Below, piece after piece: positions 38,706 through 48,900 of a stretch of 64,000 bases of DNA. A program made the position numbers and the translations under genes. The number at the start of each line of letters is the position of its first letter. Position 1 is the stretch's first letter. The stretch is taken from positions 2,914,001 through 2,978,000 of the forward strand of contig NZ_CP036298.1 in assembly GCF_007752135.1 (NCBI RefSeq), in the 5' to 3' direction. This stretch comes from Aureliella helgolandensis (GTDB lineage Bacteria > Planctomycetota > Planctomycetia > Pirellulales > Pirellulaceae). Under the pieces are notes generated by a model. It was not told the DNA's origin, made no database searches, and was given only the letters and a program-made list of their open reading frames with translations.

Positions 38706-39116
38706 CTAATTCGGTTCATGGTGAATTGGCTGGGACGCATCCCCTGGGAGAGTTCCCCCTCCAGTGGACTGCCCACGGGCCAATTCCTTCTGTTCCGCCA
38801 GGGCCAGCTCGATTCGAGCCTTTTCAGCGGCGGCATCTTCCAGCTTCTGAACCCGAGCTTCCATCTCTTTGCCAGGCTTAAAAGTTACCACAAATTTCTC
38901 AGGTACGTCGACCTGCCGACCAGTCCGAGGATTGCGTGCCTTGCGTGCCTTGCGACTTTTGACCTGGAATACGCCAAAGTTGCGAAGCTCGACACGGCCC
39001 TCGTCCAATAGGTTTTCGACAATACCATCAAAGGTGAGCTGCACAATCTCTTTGATTTGGAGTTGAGTCAGTCCCGTCTTATCGGAAATCGTCTTAACGA
39101 TCTCTTTTTTGGTCAC
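38706..39116 (-). CDS. HU/IHF-family histone-like DNA-binding protein
   Basis: A 136-residue protein starting at GTG 39116, nine bases after AAGGAG. The HU domain covers residues 1-93: [40 protein letters not shown] and [20 protein letters not shown], with the Arg-Asn-Pro DNA-bending tip (RNPRTG). The remaining 40 residues form an acidic, Ala/Glu-rich extension ([21 protein letters not shown]) that could be a coiled coil and is not found in HU of E. coli. An ATG further upstream lies before the ribosome site and would add residues of doubtful value. It converges on the lipoprotein-containing region from the right. Confidence 0.93.
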   Translation of the reverse strand: MTKKEIVKTISDKTGLTQLQIKEIVQLTFDGIVENLLDEGRVELRNFGVFQVKSRKARKARNPRTGRQVDVPEKFVVTFKPGKEMEARVQKLEDAAAEKARIELALAEQKELARGQSTGGGTLPGDASQPIHHEPN

Positions 39117-39474
39117 GTGCGGTCGCTCCTTAGCCAGCCCACAAACGCCGTAAGTCATTTGCATGCAACAAGTTAATGAGCGAAGTCTACTGCCAGAGCA
39201 ACCGTCCGTCAAGGTCTGGGAAAGCTACCGCCTCGGTGCAATAGCCACCGGTCAGCAACTGAACACCAACTCCTACAAACAACTGAATCGTCCTTACAGT
39301 CGCTAAACTTTACTAAATTCCTGCAATCCCACTTTCCGTCATAAGCAATTCCACCCGGGTAATCGGAGCGATTCAGTGGTGCAGGAGCCCCCTCACTACG
39401 TTCCAGCTTCCCGTTTAAACTGTTCCCGCTGCAATCTCCATCTCTTCGTTCGCCAACGAATCTAGGCCCACAGC
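39117..39474. other. Divergent intergenic region, HU-like gene and MMPL transporter
   Basis: About 360 bp. Contains presumably both promoters. A 116-codon minus-strand frame overlapping it (39209-39559) is not protein-like. No hairpin stands out. Confidence 0.4.
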
Positions 39475-41877
39475 TTGGACAGTTCCCGGATCTACAAAGT
39501 TTCCAACGTTGCCCTGGCATTAATCTTGTGTCTCTTGCCAATACTCGGCTATTGGGCAATCCATGTGAGGTATGGGACTGCGTTGGTCGAAGAATGGTTG
39601 CCTGAGAACGATCAAGTCGTCGCTAGCTACCATCGCTTCGTTGAGCACTTTGGCCACGACCAATTCCTATTGATCAGTTGGCCTGATTGCGATCTTGAAG
39701 ACGCTCGCTTGCCGATTTTCGCCGAACAGCTGTCGGCACTTCGCCAGCAGCATCCGGAATACCGCATCCTAACGGTGAACCATTCGCTGCAGGCTGTCGA
39801 GCAGCTCACCAACTCACCGCTCAACTTTACTGAGCCAGAAGCCATCGAGCGTCTCCAGGGGATCGCCCTGGGGAAAAATCTGACCTGCTTCGTGACGTTG
39901 CAGCTGGGATTTGCGCCTGGGGAGATGCGCACACAGCTCTTGGCTGCAATTGCCGCAATTGCAGTCGCCGAGTTCAACTTCTCACCGGAGGAATTGATCC
40001 TTGCAGGGGAACCGCTTCAGGTCTCGATTATCGACCGTGCCAGTCGCGAGACGATGCAGTATTACGTCTGGCCCTCTTCGCTCTTAGCGCTATTGGTGGC
40101 CTGGCGATGCTTGCGAAGCGTCCGTTTGACTTTGCTGGTCTTTGCCTTTGCAGGCATAGGGCAACTGCTCGGCCTAGCGCTGATTTCCGTTTGGCTAGGC
40201 GAGATGAGTGCTGTTCTGGTAGTGCTACCCACCCTGGTCTTCATGTTGACGCTGTCTGCTGCGGTGCATTTGACCCATTACTTTATGGATGCGGGTGGGG
40301 AGCAGTCGCACACCTCGGGGGCTGACGCTCTCAGAATAGGAGCGATGCCGTGCGTACTGGCGACACTCACGACCTTGTTCGGATTTGGTTCTCTGGTGGT
40401 CAGCCAGCTCGCCCCAGTCTGGCAATTTGGGCTCTTGGCGGCTATTGGTTTAGGCTGTTCTACGACGGTCTTGTTATTCGCCTTTCCGGCGGGCAGCTCC
40501 CTTTCAGCTTGGGCATACCGCAGCCTCGGGCGATTGCATGCTGGCAGTGGAAGCGGTATTTCAGCAAAAGCTGAGAGTGCGCCGGCATCGCATAACCGAC
40601 TGCACGAAGGCTTGCCTCCGCAGCCTCCTCCATTGAGACCAATGGATGCTAGGTTCAGCACTTTCATTTTCCAGTCGACTCAGCGGTATTCGACTCCGAT
40701 CTCGCTCGTTGGAATTGGGCTGTTGGTCATCGCCTTGCTAGGAATTCCGCGGCTGCGAACTTCGACGGAGTTTACGGATATGTTCCCGGCCAATAGCCGC
40801 GCCGTGAAGAGCCTCAGGTGGGTGGAGGAAAATATAGGGCCCATCAATGTACTCGAGTTCTTGCTCGATTTTCCTGGCACCGCGGCGGTGGATCTTCCAG
40901 ACCAAGTGCAGCTCCTTGCAAACTTGCACACAGCGCTTCAGCAATCGCCGCATGTGGACTCGGTTTGGTCGACAGCTACGTTTCTGCCGCTGGCGATGCT
41001 CAAGCAGGGAGCAGAACCGTTCGATCTTGAAGCGAAGGGGATTCGGAGCACTATTCGGCGGGCTGTGCTCCGCAAGAAACTCGAGGAGATGCTGCCCGTG
41101 CTGCAAGCGGCGCAATTAGTCCATCAATCGGATGCGGGGCAGACGTGGCGATTGTCGATTCGCGTGCGCGACATGAACGGGGAAAACTTCAACGCAATCC
41201 GTAAGGAAATGGTCGAGCGCGGGCTGGCGATATTGCTCGCTGGGGAGCCCCCTGCGGTTGTGCCAACGGTGGATGCTGCAGAGATTAACAGCTGGGAATT
41301 GCCCGCTTGCGATCTAACCGTCACTGGCCTGCGAACGGTCGTTGAACGGGCCCATCACGCGTTGCTGAGTGATCTAGGGATCAGTTTCATGACCGCTTTC
41401 GTCCTCATCACCCCCGTCATGATGTTGATTGTGCGAGGCGTATTGGCTGGCTGCCTACTGATGATCCCCAACATTCTGCCCGTGGCGATGGTCTTTGGCG
41501 GTATGGGATGGTGGGGTGTTCAATTGGATGTCGCCAGCATCCTAACAGCCAGCGTGGCGCTGGGGATTGCGGTCGATGACACCTTGCACTTTATCAGCTG
41601 GTATGTGCGAGGACGCCGTGCTGGCAAGGAGCCGAGCGCTGCTGTCCAGGTTGCCATTTCGGCCTGTTGGCGCCCCATGTTGCACACGACACTTATTTGC
41701 ACCGGAGCAATGCTCCCCTTTTTCTTTAGTGACTTCCTACCCACTAGCAAATTCGCTCTACTGATGATTTTGATCCTCAGTGGGGCCATTCTGGGGGATC
41801 TCATCTTGCTTCCGGCTCTGCTGCAAGGACCGCTAGGGAAGTGGATCGGAAAGAAGCGGGAGATAGCCTCAGGTTGA
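39475..41877 (+). CDS. MMPL/RND-superfamily exporter
   Basis: An 800-residue membrane protein with the two-fold RND layout: a first helix (VALALILCLLPILGYWAI), a large periplasmic domain, a cluster of helices in the first half including SVWLGEMSAVLVVLPTLVFM, then a repeat of the pattern in the second half ending with GVQLDVASILTASVALGIAVDDTLHFISWY, split here as DVASILTASVALGIAVDD and TLHFISWYVRG. The VALGIAVDDTLHF element is the signature of MMPL/HpnN-like lipid exporters. The substrate may be a hydrophobic lipid such as hopanoids; this is inference. The only in-frame start not preceded by a stop is TTG 39475 or a later codon, so the N-terminus is uncertain. Confidence 0.87.
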   Translation: MDSSRIYKVSNVALALILCLLPILGYWAIHVRYGTALVEEWLPENDQVVASYHRFVEHFGHDQFLLISWPDCDLEDARLPIFAEQLSALRQQHPEYRILTVNHSLQAVEQLTNSPLNFTEPEAIERLQGIALGKNLTCFVTLQLGFAPGEMRTQLLAAIAAIAVAEFNFSPEELILAGEPLQVSIIDRASRETMQYYVWPSSLLALLVAWRCLRSVRLTLLVFAFAGIGQLLGLALISVWLGEMSAVLVVLPTLVFMLTLSAAVHLTHYFMDAGGEQSHTSGADALRIGAMPCVLATLTTLFGFGSLVVSQLAPVWQFGLLAAIGLGCSTTVLLFAFPAGSSLSAWAYRSLGRLHAGSGSGISAKAESAPASHNRLHEGLPPQPPPLRPMDARFSTFIFQSTQRYSTPISLVGIGLLVIALLGIPRLRTSTEFTDMFPANSRAVKSLRWVEENIGPINVLEFLLDFPGTAAVDLPDQVQLLANLHTALQQSPHVDSVWSTATFLPLAMLKQGAEPFDLEAKGIRSTIRRAVLRKKLEEMLPVLQAAQLVHQSDAGQTWRLSIRVRDMNGENFNAIRKEMVERGLAILLAGEPPAVVPTVDAAEINSWELPACDLTVTGLRTVVERAHHALLSDLGISFMTAFVLITPVMMLIVRGVLAGCLLMIPNILPVAMVFGGMGWWGVQLDVASILTASVALGIAVDDTLHFISWYVRGRRAGKEPSAAVQVAISACWRPMLHTTLICTGAMLPFFFSDFLPTSKFALLMILILSGAILGDLILLPALLQGPLGKWIGKKREIASG

Positions 41878-41930
41878 GGTTCGAACATCTCACGGCAAGC
41901 AGAATCCAGTTGCTCCACTTGCGGGTTGAG

Positions 41931-43772
41931 TCAGGACTCAAGCTCTTCCCATCGCTCTAGATGCTTGGCAATCTCTGCTTCGATTTTAGCGAGCTCCGCT
42001 TGTTTGAGTGCAATTTGATCGCCGGGGAGTTTGTAAAAATCTGGCGCAGCCATGGCATCGTGGAGAGCCACCGTGGCCAACTCTAGGTCGTTAATTTTCT
42101 TGGGAATCGCTGCTAATTCTTGCTGTTCCTTGAACGTCAATTTCTTACGCAAGGGCTTCGTTGCCGTGTTTCCCGACTCGACCGGCGCAGCGACGGCTGG
42201 AGACTTGGCGGCATTGGCCAAGTCCTGTTGTCTTTGACGAGATTGTCGCAGCCAATCGTCGTATCCGCCGACATAGTCTCCGATGCGGTAATTGCCGTCT
42301 TCACCAACTTCGAAGACGAGCGTGCTTGAGACCACGTTGTTGAGAAATTCTCGATCGTGGCTAACAACTATCAAAGTTCCAGTGTAATCCACCAATCGCT
42401 CTTCGAGCATTTCCAGCGTTTCGGCGTCGAGATCATTAGTCGGCTCATCCAACACAACTACGTTGGCCGGTTTCGCGAAGAGCTTGGCTAATAGAACTCG
42501 ATTCCTCTCACCGCCGCTGAGCTGTTTAATGGGGGTCCGTGCCCTGGCGGGAGTGAACAAAAAGTCTTGTAAATAACCGAGGACGTGCCGCGGTTTTCCA
42601 TTGAGATTAATGTTCTCATAGCCATCGGCGACATCTTCTTCGACCGTTCGGTTGGGATCCAATTGGTCGCGCAATTGGTCGAAGTAGGCCACTTGCAGAT
42701 TGGTTCCCAAACGCACGTTTCCCGCTTGCGGCTCAAGTTCGCCTAGCAGCAGCTTTAGCAAAGTGGTTTTGCCGACACCATTGGGGCCCACAATGCCAAC
42801 TTTGTCTCCACGAAACAACGTGGTTGAGAAATCTTGAATAATGGTGGGCGCCTGACCTTCGCGAGCGGGGTGGGCAAAGGAAATTCCTTCCACACGCGCA
42901 ACCAGAGTTCCGCTTCGCCCTGCCTCTTGAATTTGCAGATTGGACGTGCCAATCTTTTCGCGTCGCTCGCTACGGATACTTCGAAGTTTTTCCAACGCCC
43001 GCACTCGCCCTTCATTGCGAGTTCGGCGGGCCTTGATCCCTTGCCGAATCCAAACTTCCTCCTCGGCAAGCTTCTTGTCGAACAGCGCGTTCTGCTTTTC
43101 CAACGCGGCCAATGCCTCTTCTTTGCGAGTCAGGAACGTATCGTAATCGCAGGTCCAGTCAAAGATCTGACCGCCATCGATCTCCAAGATCCGACTTGCC
43201 AATTTTCGCAGGAACTGACGATCGTGCGTGATGAAGATGTAGGCCTTGTTCCATCGCGTCAGGAAGTCTTCCAGCCAGCGAATGGCATCGATATCCAAGT
43301 GGTTCGTGGGTTCGTCCAGGAGCAGCAGGTCGGGAGCATCGACCAACGCGCGTGCCAAGAGGACACGTCGCTTCATCCCCGATGACATCGAGGCCACACT
43401 GGCGGTTGGATCAAGTTCCATGCGAGACAGAATCTGATCTACCTTGTGATCGATCTCCCAGTCTTGGATCTCCTCGTCGTCTGCTCCTCCGCTTGTCGAG
43501 ATTCCACTTCGCACCACTTCATGCACGGTCCCCGCCAGATCCTGCGGTACGTCCTGCTGCAACAAGGCGACGCGCGTGCCGGGGGCCCATTGGACGCTTC
43601 CGTGATCTGCCTCGATGACTCCCGAAAGGATTTTAAGTAGTGTTGTCTTGCCTGCTCCGTTGCGACCGAGCAGGCCAATACGTTGTCCAGGTTCAATAAT
43701 GCAATTCACCTCATCCAACAGCGCGGGACCGCGGAAACGGATGGATAGGTCTTGAAGGGTAACCAGCGGCAC
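41931..43772 (-). CDS. ABC-F family ATPase (Uup-like)
   Basis: A 613-residue protein with two ATP-binding cassettes and no membrane segment, the hallmark of ABC-F translation factors. Cassette one has GLLGRNGAGKTTLL, a signature MSSGMKRRVLLARALV and LLLLDEPTNHLD; cassette two has GIVGPNGVGKTTLL, LSGGERNRVLLAKLF and VVVLDEPTNDLD. The first signature is unusual (SSGMKRR rather than LSGGxxQR). A linker of charged helices (KARRTRNEGRVRALEKL) joins them, and the C-terminal 90 residues form a coiled coil (ALKQAELAKIEAEIAKHLE) as in Uup. Such proteins act on stalled or problem ribosomes. It overlaps no neighbour; the MMPL gene converges 54 bp away. Confidence 0.95.
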   Translation of the reverse strand: MPLVTLQDLSIRFRGPALLDEVNCIIEPGQRIGLLGRNGAGKTTLLKILSGVIEADHGSVQWAPGTRVALLQQDVPQDLAGTVHEVVRSGISTSGGADDEEIQDWEIDHKVDQILSRMELDPTASVASMSSGMKRRVLLARALVDAPDLLLLDEPTNHLDIDAIRWLEDFLTRWNKAYIFITHDRQFLRKLASRILEIDGGQIFDWTCDYDTFLTRKEEALAALEKQNALFDKKLAEEEVWIRQGIKARRTRNEGRVRALEKLRSIRSERREKIGTSNLQIQEAGRSGTLVARVEGISFAHPAREGQAPTIIQDFSTTLFRGDKVGIVGPNGVGKTTLLKLLLGELEPQAGNVRLGTNLQVAYFDQLRDQLDPNRTVEEDVADGYENINLNGKPRHVLGYLQDFLFTPARARTPIKQLSGGERNRVLLAKLFAKPANVVVLDEPTNDLDAETLEMLEERLVDYTGTLIVVSHDREFLNNVVSSTLVFEVGEDGNYRIGDYVGGYDDWLRQSRQRQQDLANAAKSPAVAAPVESGNTATKPLRKKLTFKEQQELAAIPKKINDLELATVALHDAMAAPDFYKLPGDQIALKQAELAKIEAEIAKHLERWEELES

Positions 43773-43863
43773 GAGGTGCGAACCTTTTTTTGACTAGGTT
43801 TAGGATTTGAGTTTTGTAATCGAATGGTAGCGAGCGAATCGCGAACCCACTTTGTGGTGCAAA

Positions 43864-44583
43864 CTAACTGAGTTCCAAGGGACGCCGTACGGGGACATCC
43901 CCATGCGCATGCACCTCGTCGCAGATTTGCTTGAGGACTTGTTCTAGATTGCCGCCAGCCGCCTCGAACCGCTCTGGGTTGACCGCCAACGGAGCCCCAA
44001 TCACCACCAAGGGAGCGCCGTACAGCGGCGTTTGGATAGCTTGCTCGATCGTCAAGCCGCCGACGGCCTGTACCGGGACTTCGACGGCTGCCACAATTTC
44101 ACGCAATTGATCCATCGGTGTGGGCGCAACTTCGCCGCGGGCGGAAATCCCGCGTCGCTCATCGTAACCAATATGGTGAATAACGACTTCGCAACCCAAT
44201 TCTTGCAACTCGCGAGCGCCGGCTACCATATCGGGGCACCCCAAGTTGTCCCCCATGATTTTGATCCCGTAGTCTCGGCCTGCTTTGCATACCACACGCA
44301 GCGTTTCGGGATGGGCTCGGGCCATGACCACGACCGAGTTAGCACCGGCTTGGGCCATCATCTCGGCCTCTAAATACCCCCCGTCCATGCACTTGATGTC
44401 TGCCACGATCGGTGTGTCTGGAAATCGGGCACGAAGCTCGCGGATGGCTTGCGTTCCGGCGGAAAGGATCAGAGGCGTACCCGCTTCTAACCAGTCGACA
44501 CCAGCCCGTAGAGCCAGCTCTGAGGTGCGAATCGCTTCTTCAATGGTGGTGACGTCGAGAGATATTTGCACGATGGGAAGCAT
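43864..44583 (-). CDS. Hexulose-6-phosphate synthase-like decarboxylase/aldolase (HUMPS family)
   Basis: A 239-residue OMP-decarboxylase-fold barrel. Recognisable family elements are LEAGTPLILSAGTQAI, VADIKCMDGGYLEAEMMAQAG (the DxKxxDxG phosphate/metal motif), HHIGYDERRGISARG with the second His/Asp, and VQAVGGLTIEQAI plus VIGAPLAVNP near the phosphate-binding C-terminus. The family includes 3-hexulose-6-phosphate synthase (formaldehyde fixation) and 3-keto-L-gulonate-6-phosphate decarboxylase. The DxKxMDGG variant with Gly-Gly differs slightly from the usual DxKxMDAG. No phosphohexulose isomerase is adjacent, so which reaction it runs is open. It is monocistronic. Confidence 0.85.
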   Translation of the reverse strand: MLPIVQISLDVTTIEEAIRTSELALRAGVDWLEAGTPLILSAGTQAIRELRARFPDTPIVADIKCMDGGYLEAEMMAQAGANSVVVMARAHPETLRVVCKAGRDYGIKIMGDNLGCPDMVAGARELQELGCEVVIHHIGYDERRGISARGEVAPTPMDQLREIVAAVEVPVQAVGGLTIEQAIQTPLYGAPLVVIGAPLAVNPERFEAAGGNLEQVLKQICDEVHAHGDVPVRRPLELS

Positions 44584-45072
44584 CGCTGTTGTCCTTCAAG
44601 GGGGCCAATCGGGGGTGCTCGCTCGCCCGCTTCCACCGCAGGCCAATTGCACCGTCCAAGCTTAACGAAGTTAAGCACAATTCGGTAGCCGCGTCCCTCG
44701 CCAGGGGCATGGAGTTCGTCAGTTTGCGGCGGACCGCCTGCGCGTCAATCCACAGTGGTCAATCCACAGTGATTGCGCAATCGGAGTCTTCGATGGCAAT
44801 GCTCTCAGTTTCGCCGATCCGCAGTTAAAACGTTGAGGTGCGGCCAATATTGCGAATTGCTAGCATTGGCTTGGGCTCCCCACCCCTGGGGAATCGATGG
44901 ATAGAAGCAGATCGAATTGCGATGTGTCGAACAGGATACAAGAATACTTGTGGTTCCAGGGCCGTTGGAGGCTCTGAACTCGGGAATTTGCTCGGCCGCT
45001 CCCATGATTTCGGGCGACTTCCAGGCGGATCGCAATGCTGAGTCTCAACAATCCCAATCCGTGGAGAATTCT
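44584..45072. other. Divergent intergenic region with small repeats
   Basis: About 490 bp. Contains a small palindrome GCTTAAC-GAA-GTTAAGC (44660-44676) and a 14-bp tandem duplication (listed separately). Probably promoters of the aldolase-like gene and of the exported protein gene. No gene recognised. Confidence 0.5.
44744..44771. repeat. 14-bp tandem duplication
   Basis: GTCAATCCACAGTG occurs twice in direct succession (44744-44757 and 44758-44771). It lies in the intergenic region upstream of the exported protein gene and could be a pair of protein-binding sites or a replication slip. Confidence 0.85.
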
Positions 45073-45489
45073 ATGAAAAACTTCAGTCGCATCAGTGCCT
45101 GTGCCATCGCAATGCTCGTCAGCTTCTTAATCCCTCAACTTGCCAGTGCTCAAGCGGTGGCCTCTGCCCCGGGCTTATTGGGCCCGCCGGCGAGTCCGGC
45201 CGTTGAGAGTGAGGCGGTATCGCAAATTCCCCTTTCTAACTCCCCGTCGGTCTCGTTGAATCCCATCCCGAGATACAATGAATCGGCTGCGCTGTCCTAC
45301 CGCCAGCAGCAGGCAAGGTTCGAGCACGAGCAGCGGACCATGCGGATAGAATGGAATAAGTGGATTGGCTATTCGCCAGCGCGACCGACCTTGAATGCAA
45401 GCAACATGGCCTTTGGATCGCAACTCTTCTACATCCCAGCTCGGGCGGCAATCGTCTCGGCTGGCAATACGCGGCGATGGTACTGGTAG
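45073..45489 (+). CDS. Small exported protein of unknown function
   Basis: A 138-residue protein with a signal peptide (ISACAIAMLVSFLIPQLASA, cleaved near QAVAS). The start ATG at 45073 has GGAG seven bases upstream. The mature part is Ser/Pro-rich first (ESEAVSQIPLSNSPSVSLNP), then has a basic helical portion (YRQQQARFEHEQRTMRIEWN) and ends with an aromatic stretch (FGSQLFYIPAR, TRRWYW). No motif of known function is visible. It is followed 75 bp later by the DUF2007-like gene, possibly co-transcribed. Confidence 0.8.
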   Translation: MKNFSRISACAIAMLVSFLIPQLASAQAVASAPGLLGPPASPAVESEAVSQIPLSNSPSVSLNPIPRYNESAALSYRQQQARFEHEQRTMRIEWNKWIGYSPARPTLNASNMAFGSQLFYIPARAAIVSAGNTRRWYW

Positions 45490-45564
45490 TTGCTGGACAG
45501 CATGGTGAGCTTGCATCGCTTGGTCGGCCCCAACACTCCCCGTTTCGCCAAAGGCTAGAACAAC

Positions 45565-45921
45565 ATGCATGAGCTGGTCACCGTAGACGAATGTACCTAT
45601 TTGGGCGAAGCCGAGCTCATCAAAGACATGCTGATTGATCAGGGGATTCAAGCCGTATTGGCAGATGAACACATTATTGCGATGGATTGGCTGCTCTCCA
45701 ATGCAATAGGCGGGGTCAAGATTCAAGTTCAGGAATCCGAAGTGCCAGCCGCTCGTACCATCATTACAGAATGGCGCCAGCGGCGAGTCGAAAAGGGAGA
45801 GGGGCCACCCATCGAATTCGATTGTGAGAACTGTGGGAAGCCTCTCTCGTTTGCATCGAATCGCAGGGGGGGTGTCGAGACATGCAAGCATTGTGGCAAG
45901 TATGTTGACGTTCCTGAATAG
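45565..45921 (+). CDS. DUF2007-like protein with C-terminal zinc ribbon
   Basis: A 118-residue cytosolic protein. Residues 1-70 match the DUF2007 'putative signal transducing protein' pattern, a small ferredoxin-like alpha/beta domain: YLGEAELIKDMLIDQGIQAV and NAIGGVKIQVQESEVPAARTI. Residues 84-118 form a zinc ribbon with two CxxC pairs, DCENCGKPL and TCKHCGKYVDV. The combination is common in planctomycetes, with no assigned function. It converges on the large kinase/pyrophosphorylase gene, whose end lies 30 bp away. Confidence 0.85.
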   Translation: MHELVTVDECTYLGEAELIKDMLIDQGIQAVLADEHIIAMDWLLSNAIGGVKIQVQESEVPAARTIITEWRQRRVEKGEGPPIEFDCENCGKPLSFASNRRGGVETCKHCGKYVDVPE

Positions 45922-45951
45922 CGACTCTCTGCTCGGTGGGCTCTCGCCGCC

Positions 45952-48900
45952 TTATGGGGACCAGCTGCAAAGTTGCTCGATGGCTGCTGCCGACCCATCA
46001 CGCAACCAACCATCGAGTTGTGCCTGCTCTTTTAGTTGTTGGCCGCGCTCTGTGGGAACCACGATGAATTGCGTATCGACCTCGGGGAGAGAAGACATGT
46101 CTCCCCAGAGCTTTTCGAATTGAGAGACTGGATAGACATCCTCTTGCCCCTTTCCCCAACGCTTTTTCACCTCTTTGATGGTGATGTAGGTTGGGATCCG
46201 TCTTCCCAACTTACGAATCGACTCGTCGACCAGTTCGGAGTCCTCCAGCTTGTCTCGCGATAGCTTAAAGACATCGAGTAACCGATCGATATCGATCCAG
46301 GTGGTCATGGAATTGTAGTAGCTCAATTTGAATTCATCTTCCTCGTTGGGCATGGCCAGCCCTTCCACCAAACGTGGCCGCCCATCGACACGGGCCAGAC
46401 CGCCCCCGCGATCTTCTAGTCGCCGAGCGATAACTTCGAACGACAAGCACGCATTGCTATTCATGTGGAGCGCTAAAATGTCGGGATCAAGGGAGGCTCC
46501 CAGCGTATCGATGTTGTGGAGCATCAAATACCGAAGCTGCGGCTCCATCTGCAACAGCTTTTGTAACGTTCCGTTGCGGAGCATATTGGGCACCTCATAC
46601 CAGTGTCCGACGGGGTGCATGCATTGGAGCGGGAGGTTGTCGAGGTAGTTTGCCGCGTGGCCTTGAGAACTCGCCCATGCTAGCAGTGCCGCTCGCCCGC
46701 TCTGCCGCATCTTCTCTTGCTGTTCGTCCAACAGTTGGTGGCTTGTTTCCTCCCAGGCAAAATGCAGATCTTGGGCGGTGGGAACCAGGCGTAGTCCGAC
46801 GCTTTTTCCCGAGGAAACCAGCTTGTTGCCAGGGTATGCAAGGGGTTCTAAATACTGGCGAATCGGAGAATCTGTCATGTAGCCGGAAGCCACGATGTGG
46901 GCGGGGTAGCGACCATACCGCTCGCCAGTCTTGCGGCTTTTGGCGAGGTGAACATCCAAAAACGTGCGATGTTGCCCTGCGATTTTGCAGAACGGATGCA
47001 AGGCCTTGACCACCCCTGCGCCTTGGGTCCACCGGCTGCCAACTCCCGCTGCGAGAGTGAGCACGGCGATCTCACCCGCTGCGATGGCTTGCTCAGCCCT
47101 TTTTCGGAGTGATGCGGGCGCTCCAGCACGCGCGTCGGTGACATCCCCCTCCGCAACATCCTCAATGAGCGCGGTTGCGGGCAATCGATTCTGGGGCAAG
47201 CCCAAGCGACCGGCCAACATGTCTTCGCGGAGTTGGGCATGCGCAACTGAATCAAACCCATGTTGTGCCAGCAGGCCTTCCATGGATTCTTTACCACTCT
47301 CGACAGGGATTGCCTGGGGCAGTATGCGATCCAGCAAGCGTCCGGCGAGCTGCCCGTCCAATGCGCCGTCAGGGGAGGGATGCGATTCGCGACACAGGCT
47401 ACCAACGCGCTCTAACTCCAGCCTTCTCGCTGGGCTGAGGTTCTGCAAATCCTTCCGCAACAGACTCGGAATCATCAGCTCGTAGTAGCCCTGAGGCATG
47501 GCCTGTGACCAAGAAAATTCTGCGGAGGTGCCATCGGCATTGATTCGGAAATCATAGACTACCGGGTCCATGGCAAACGGTAAGCTGTTTTCCAGTCTGC
47601 GTTTAGTGGACAACATCACATCGGCCAACCAATCGGAAGCCTGCTCCTTCACCTCGGGAGCGAAGATAAATCCCATACCTCCCCCCGCCATGCCTCCCAG
47701 CATCCAGAAGCCCCAGAATTTTGCTTGGTACTTAGCTTGGCATTGCTTGATCAGCTCTTCAGTATACTGATTGGAGCACCAGGGAATCATCTGTTGCAGG
47801 GGGCCAGAGAAATTCTGACCGGTCAACGCACCTATGCGCTGCACATCACCAGATTTGAGGGCAATTTGAATTTCGTCGAGGATGGACATCGCGTGCTTCC
47901 TCGCCTGCCATTCCTGTGGTGAACGCAGGAGATACTTCTCTGTTACCATTTCTAGGATGGGGCCGACGTTCTGTGCCATCCCGCCATGTACTAGGACCAG
48001 GGAGTCTTGCAGGCGTTGCCTGGTTTCGGTGGAAATCTCTTCTTCCGAGAAGACGTGGTGCTCCGGCAAAAGTCGGCCGCGACTGACTCCGAATTCAGGA
48101 TCTTCGGGGGTAGCCTGCGCGCCGGAAATCAATTTGATCCCAGGCCAGATACCACCCGAATCCTGCCAGCCGCCACCGGACCCGCCAATCCATTCACCCA
48201 GGATGGCGCGGGCAGCCACGATCCTCCGATCCGATTCCTCGAGCGGTCCCGTCAGAGAGGATGTCTGTCCAGTTGCGCGCATGCAGACCGCGATGAGGGA
48301 GCCCAACAAATTAGTGGAAACGGCGAGTCGTGAGCCCTTGGGAATGTCATTGACACGGCTAACAATCTCCAGGCCTCGCCCGGCACCTACAAGTCGGTTC
48401 AGCACCGAAGTGACCGGTGCCTCACAGCCTTCCATGCCCGGTGGAAACAAGCCGGAGGCAATGACAGCTGCCTTGAGTAGTCCCAAGTAGTCGCGGGCAA
48501 AGTCAAAAACCTCTGGCACCGTTTGCACGTCAACGGAGGCTTCCAGGTCGATGCTTACCAGTCGCAGGACCGGTTCATCGATGACCCGCAAAGCGGCATC
48601 GATAGGTGGCTGGGGGGCGGTATGCACCCCACGGATGGCAAGGTCGATCGAAGCATTGATGGCCCGGGCACCTTCCGGGAAATCCATTCCCAGAAAAAAT
48701 ATATCGCTCCAGCCGCTGTGCGAAAAATCCATTCGCACGCTGGTTTTCTCCCGTAAAATGGGAAAGGCCCCTTCCGAGGTGGGACGCAGGAGTTCCGGAC
48801 GAATTCGCAGGGGAGTATCGGCGGGGTGCCCGGTGCGGAACATCCATTGATTGCCCTTAACCGTGCGGACGCTGGTTCTTACCTGGTCGGCCAAGGTCTG

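Noticed and set aside
45175-45891. 238-codon minus-strand frame opposite the small exported protein and DUF2007-like gene
   Set aside because: Both plus-strand genes have a signal peptide or zinc-ribbon motifs and proper starts, while the antisense translation has none.
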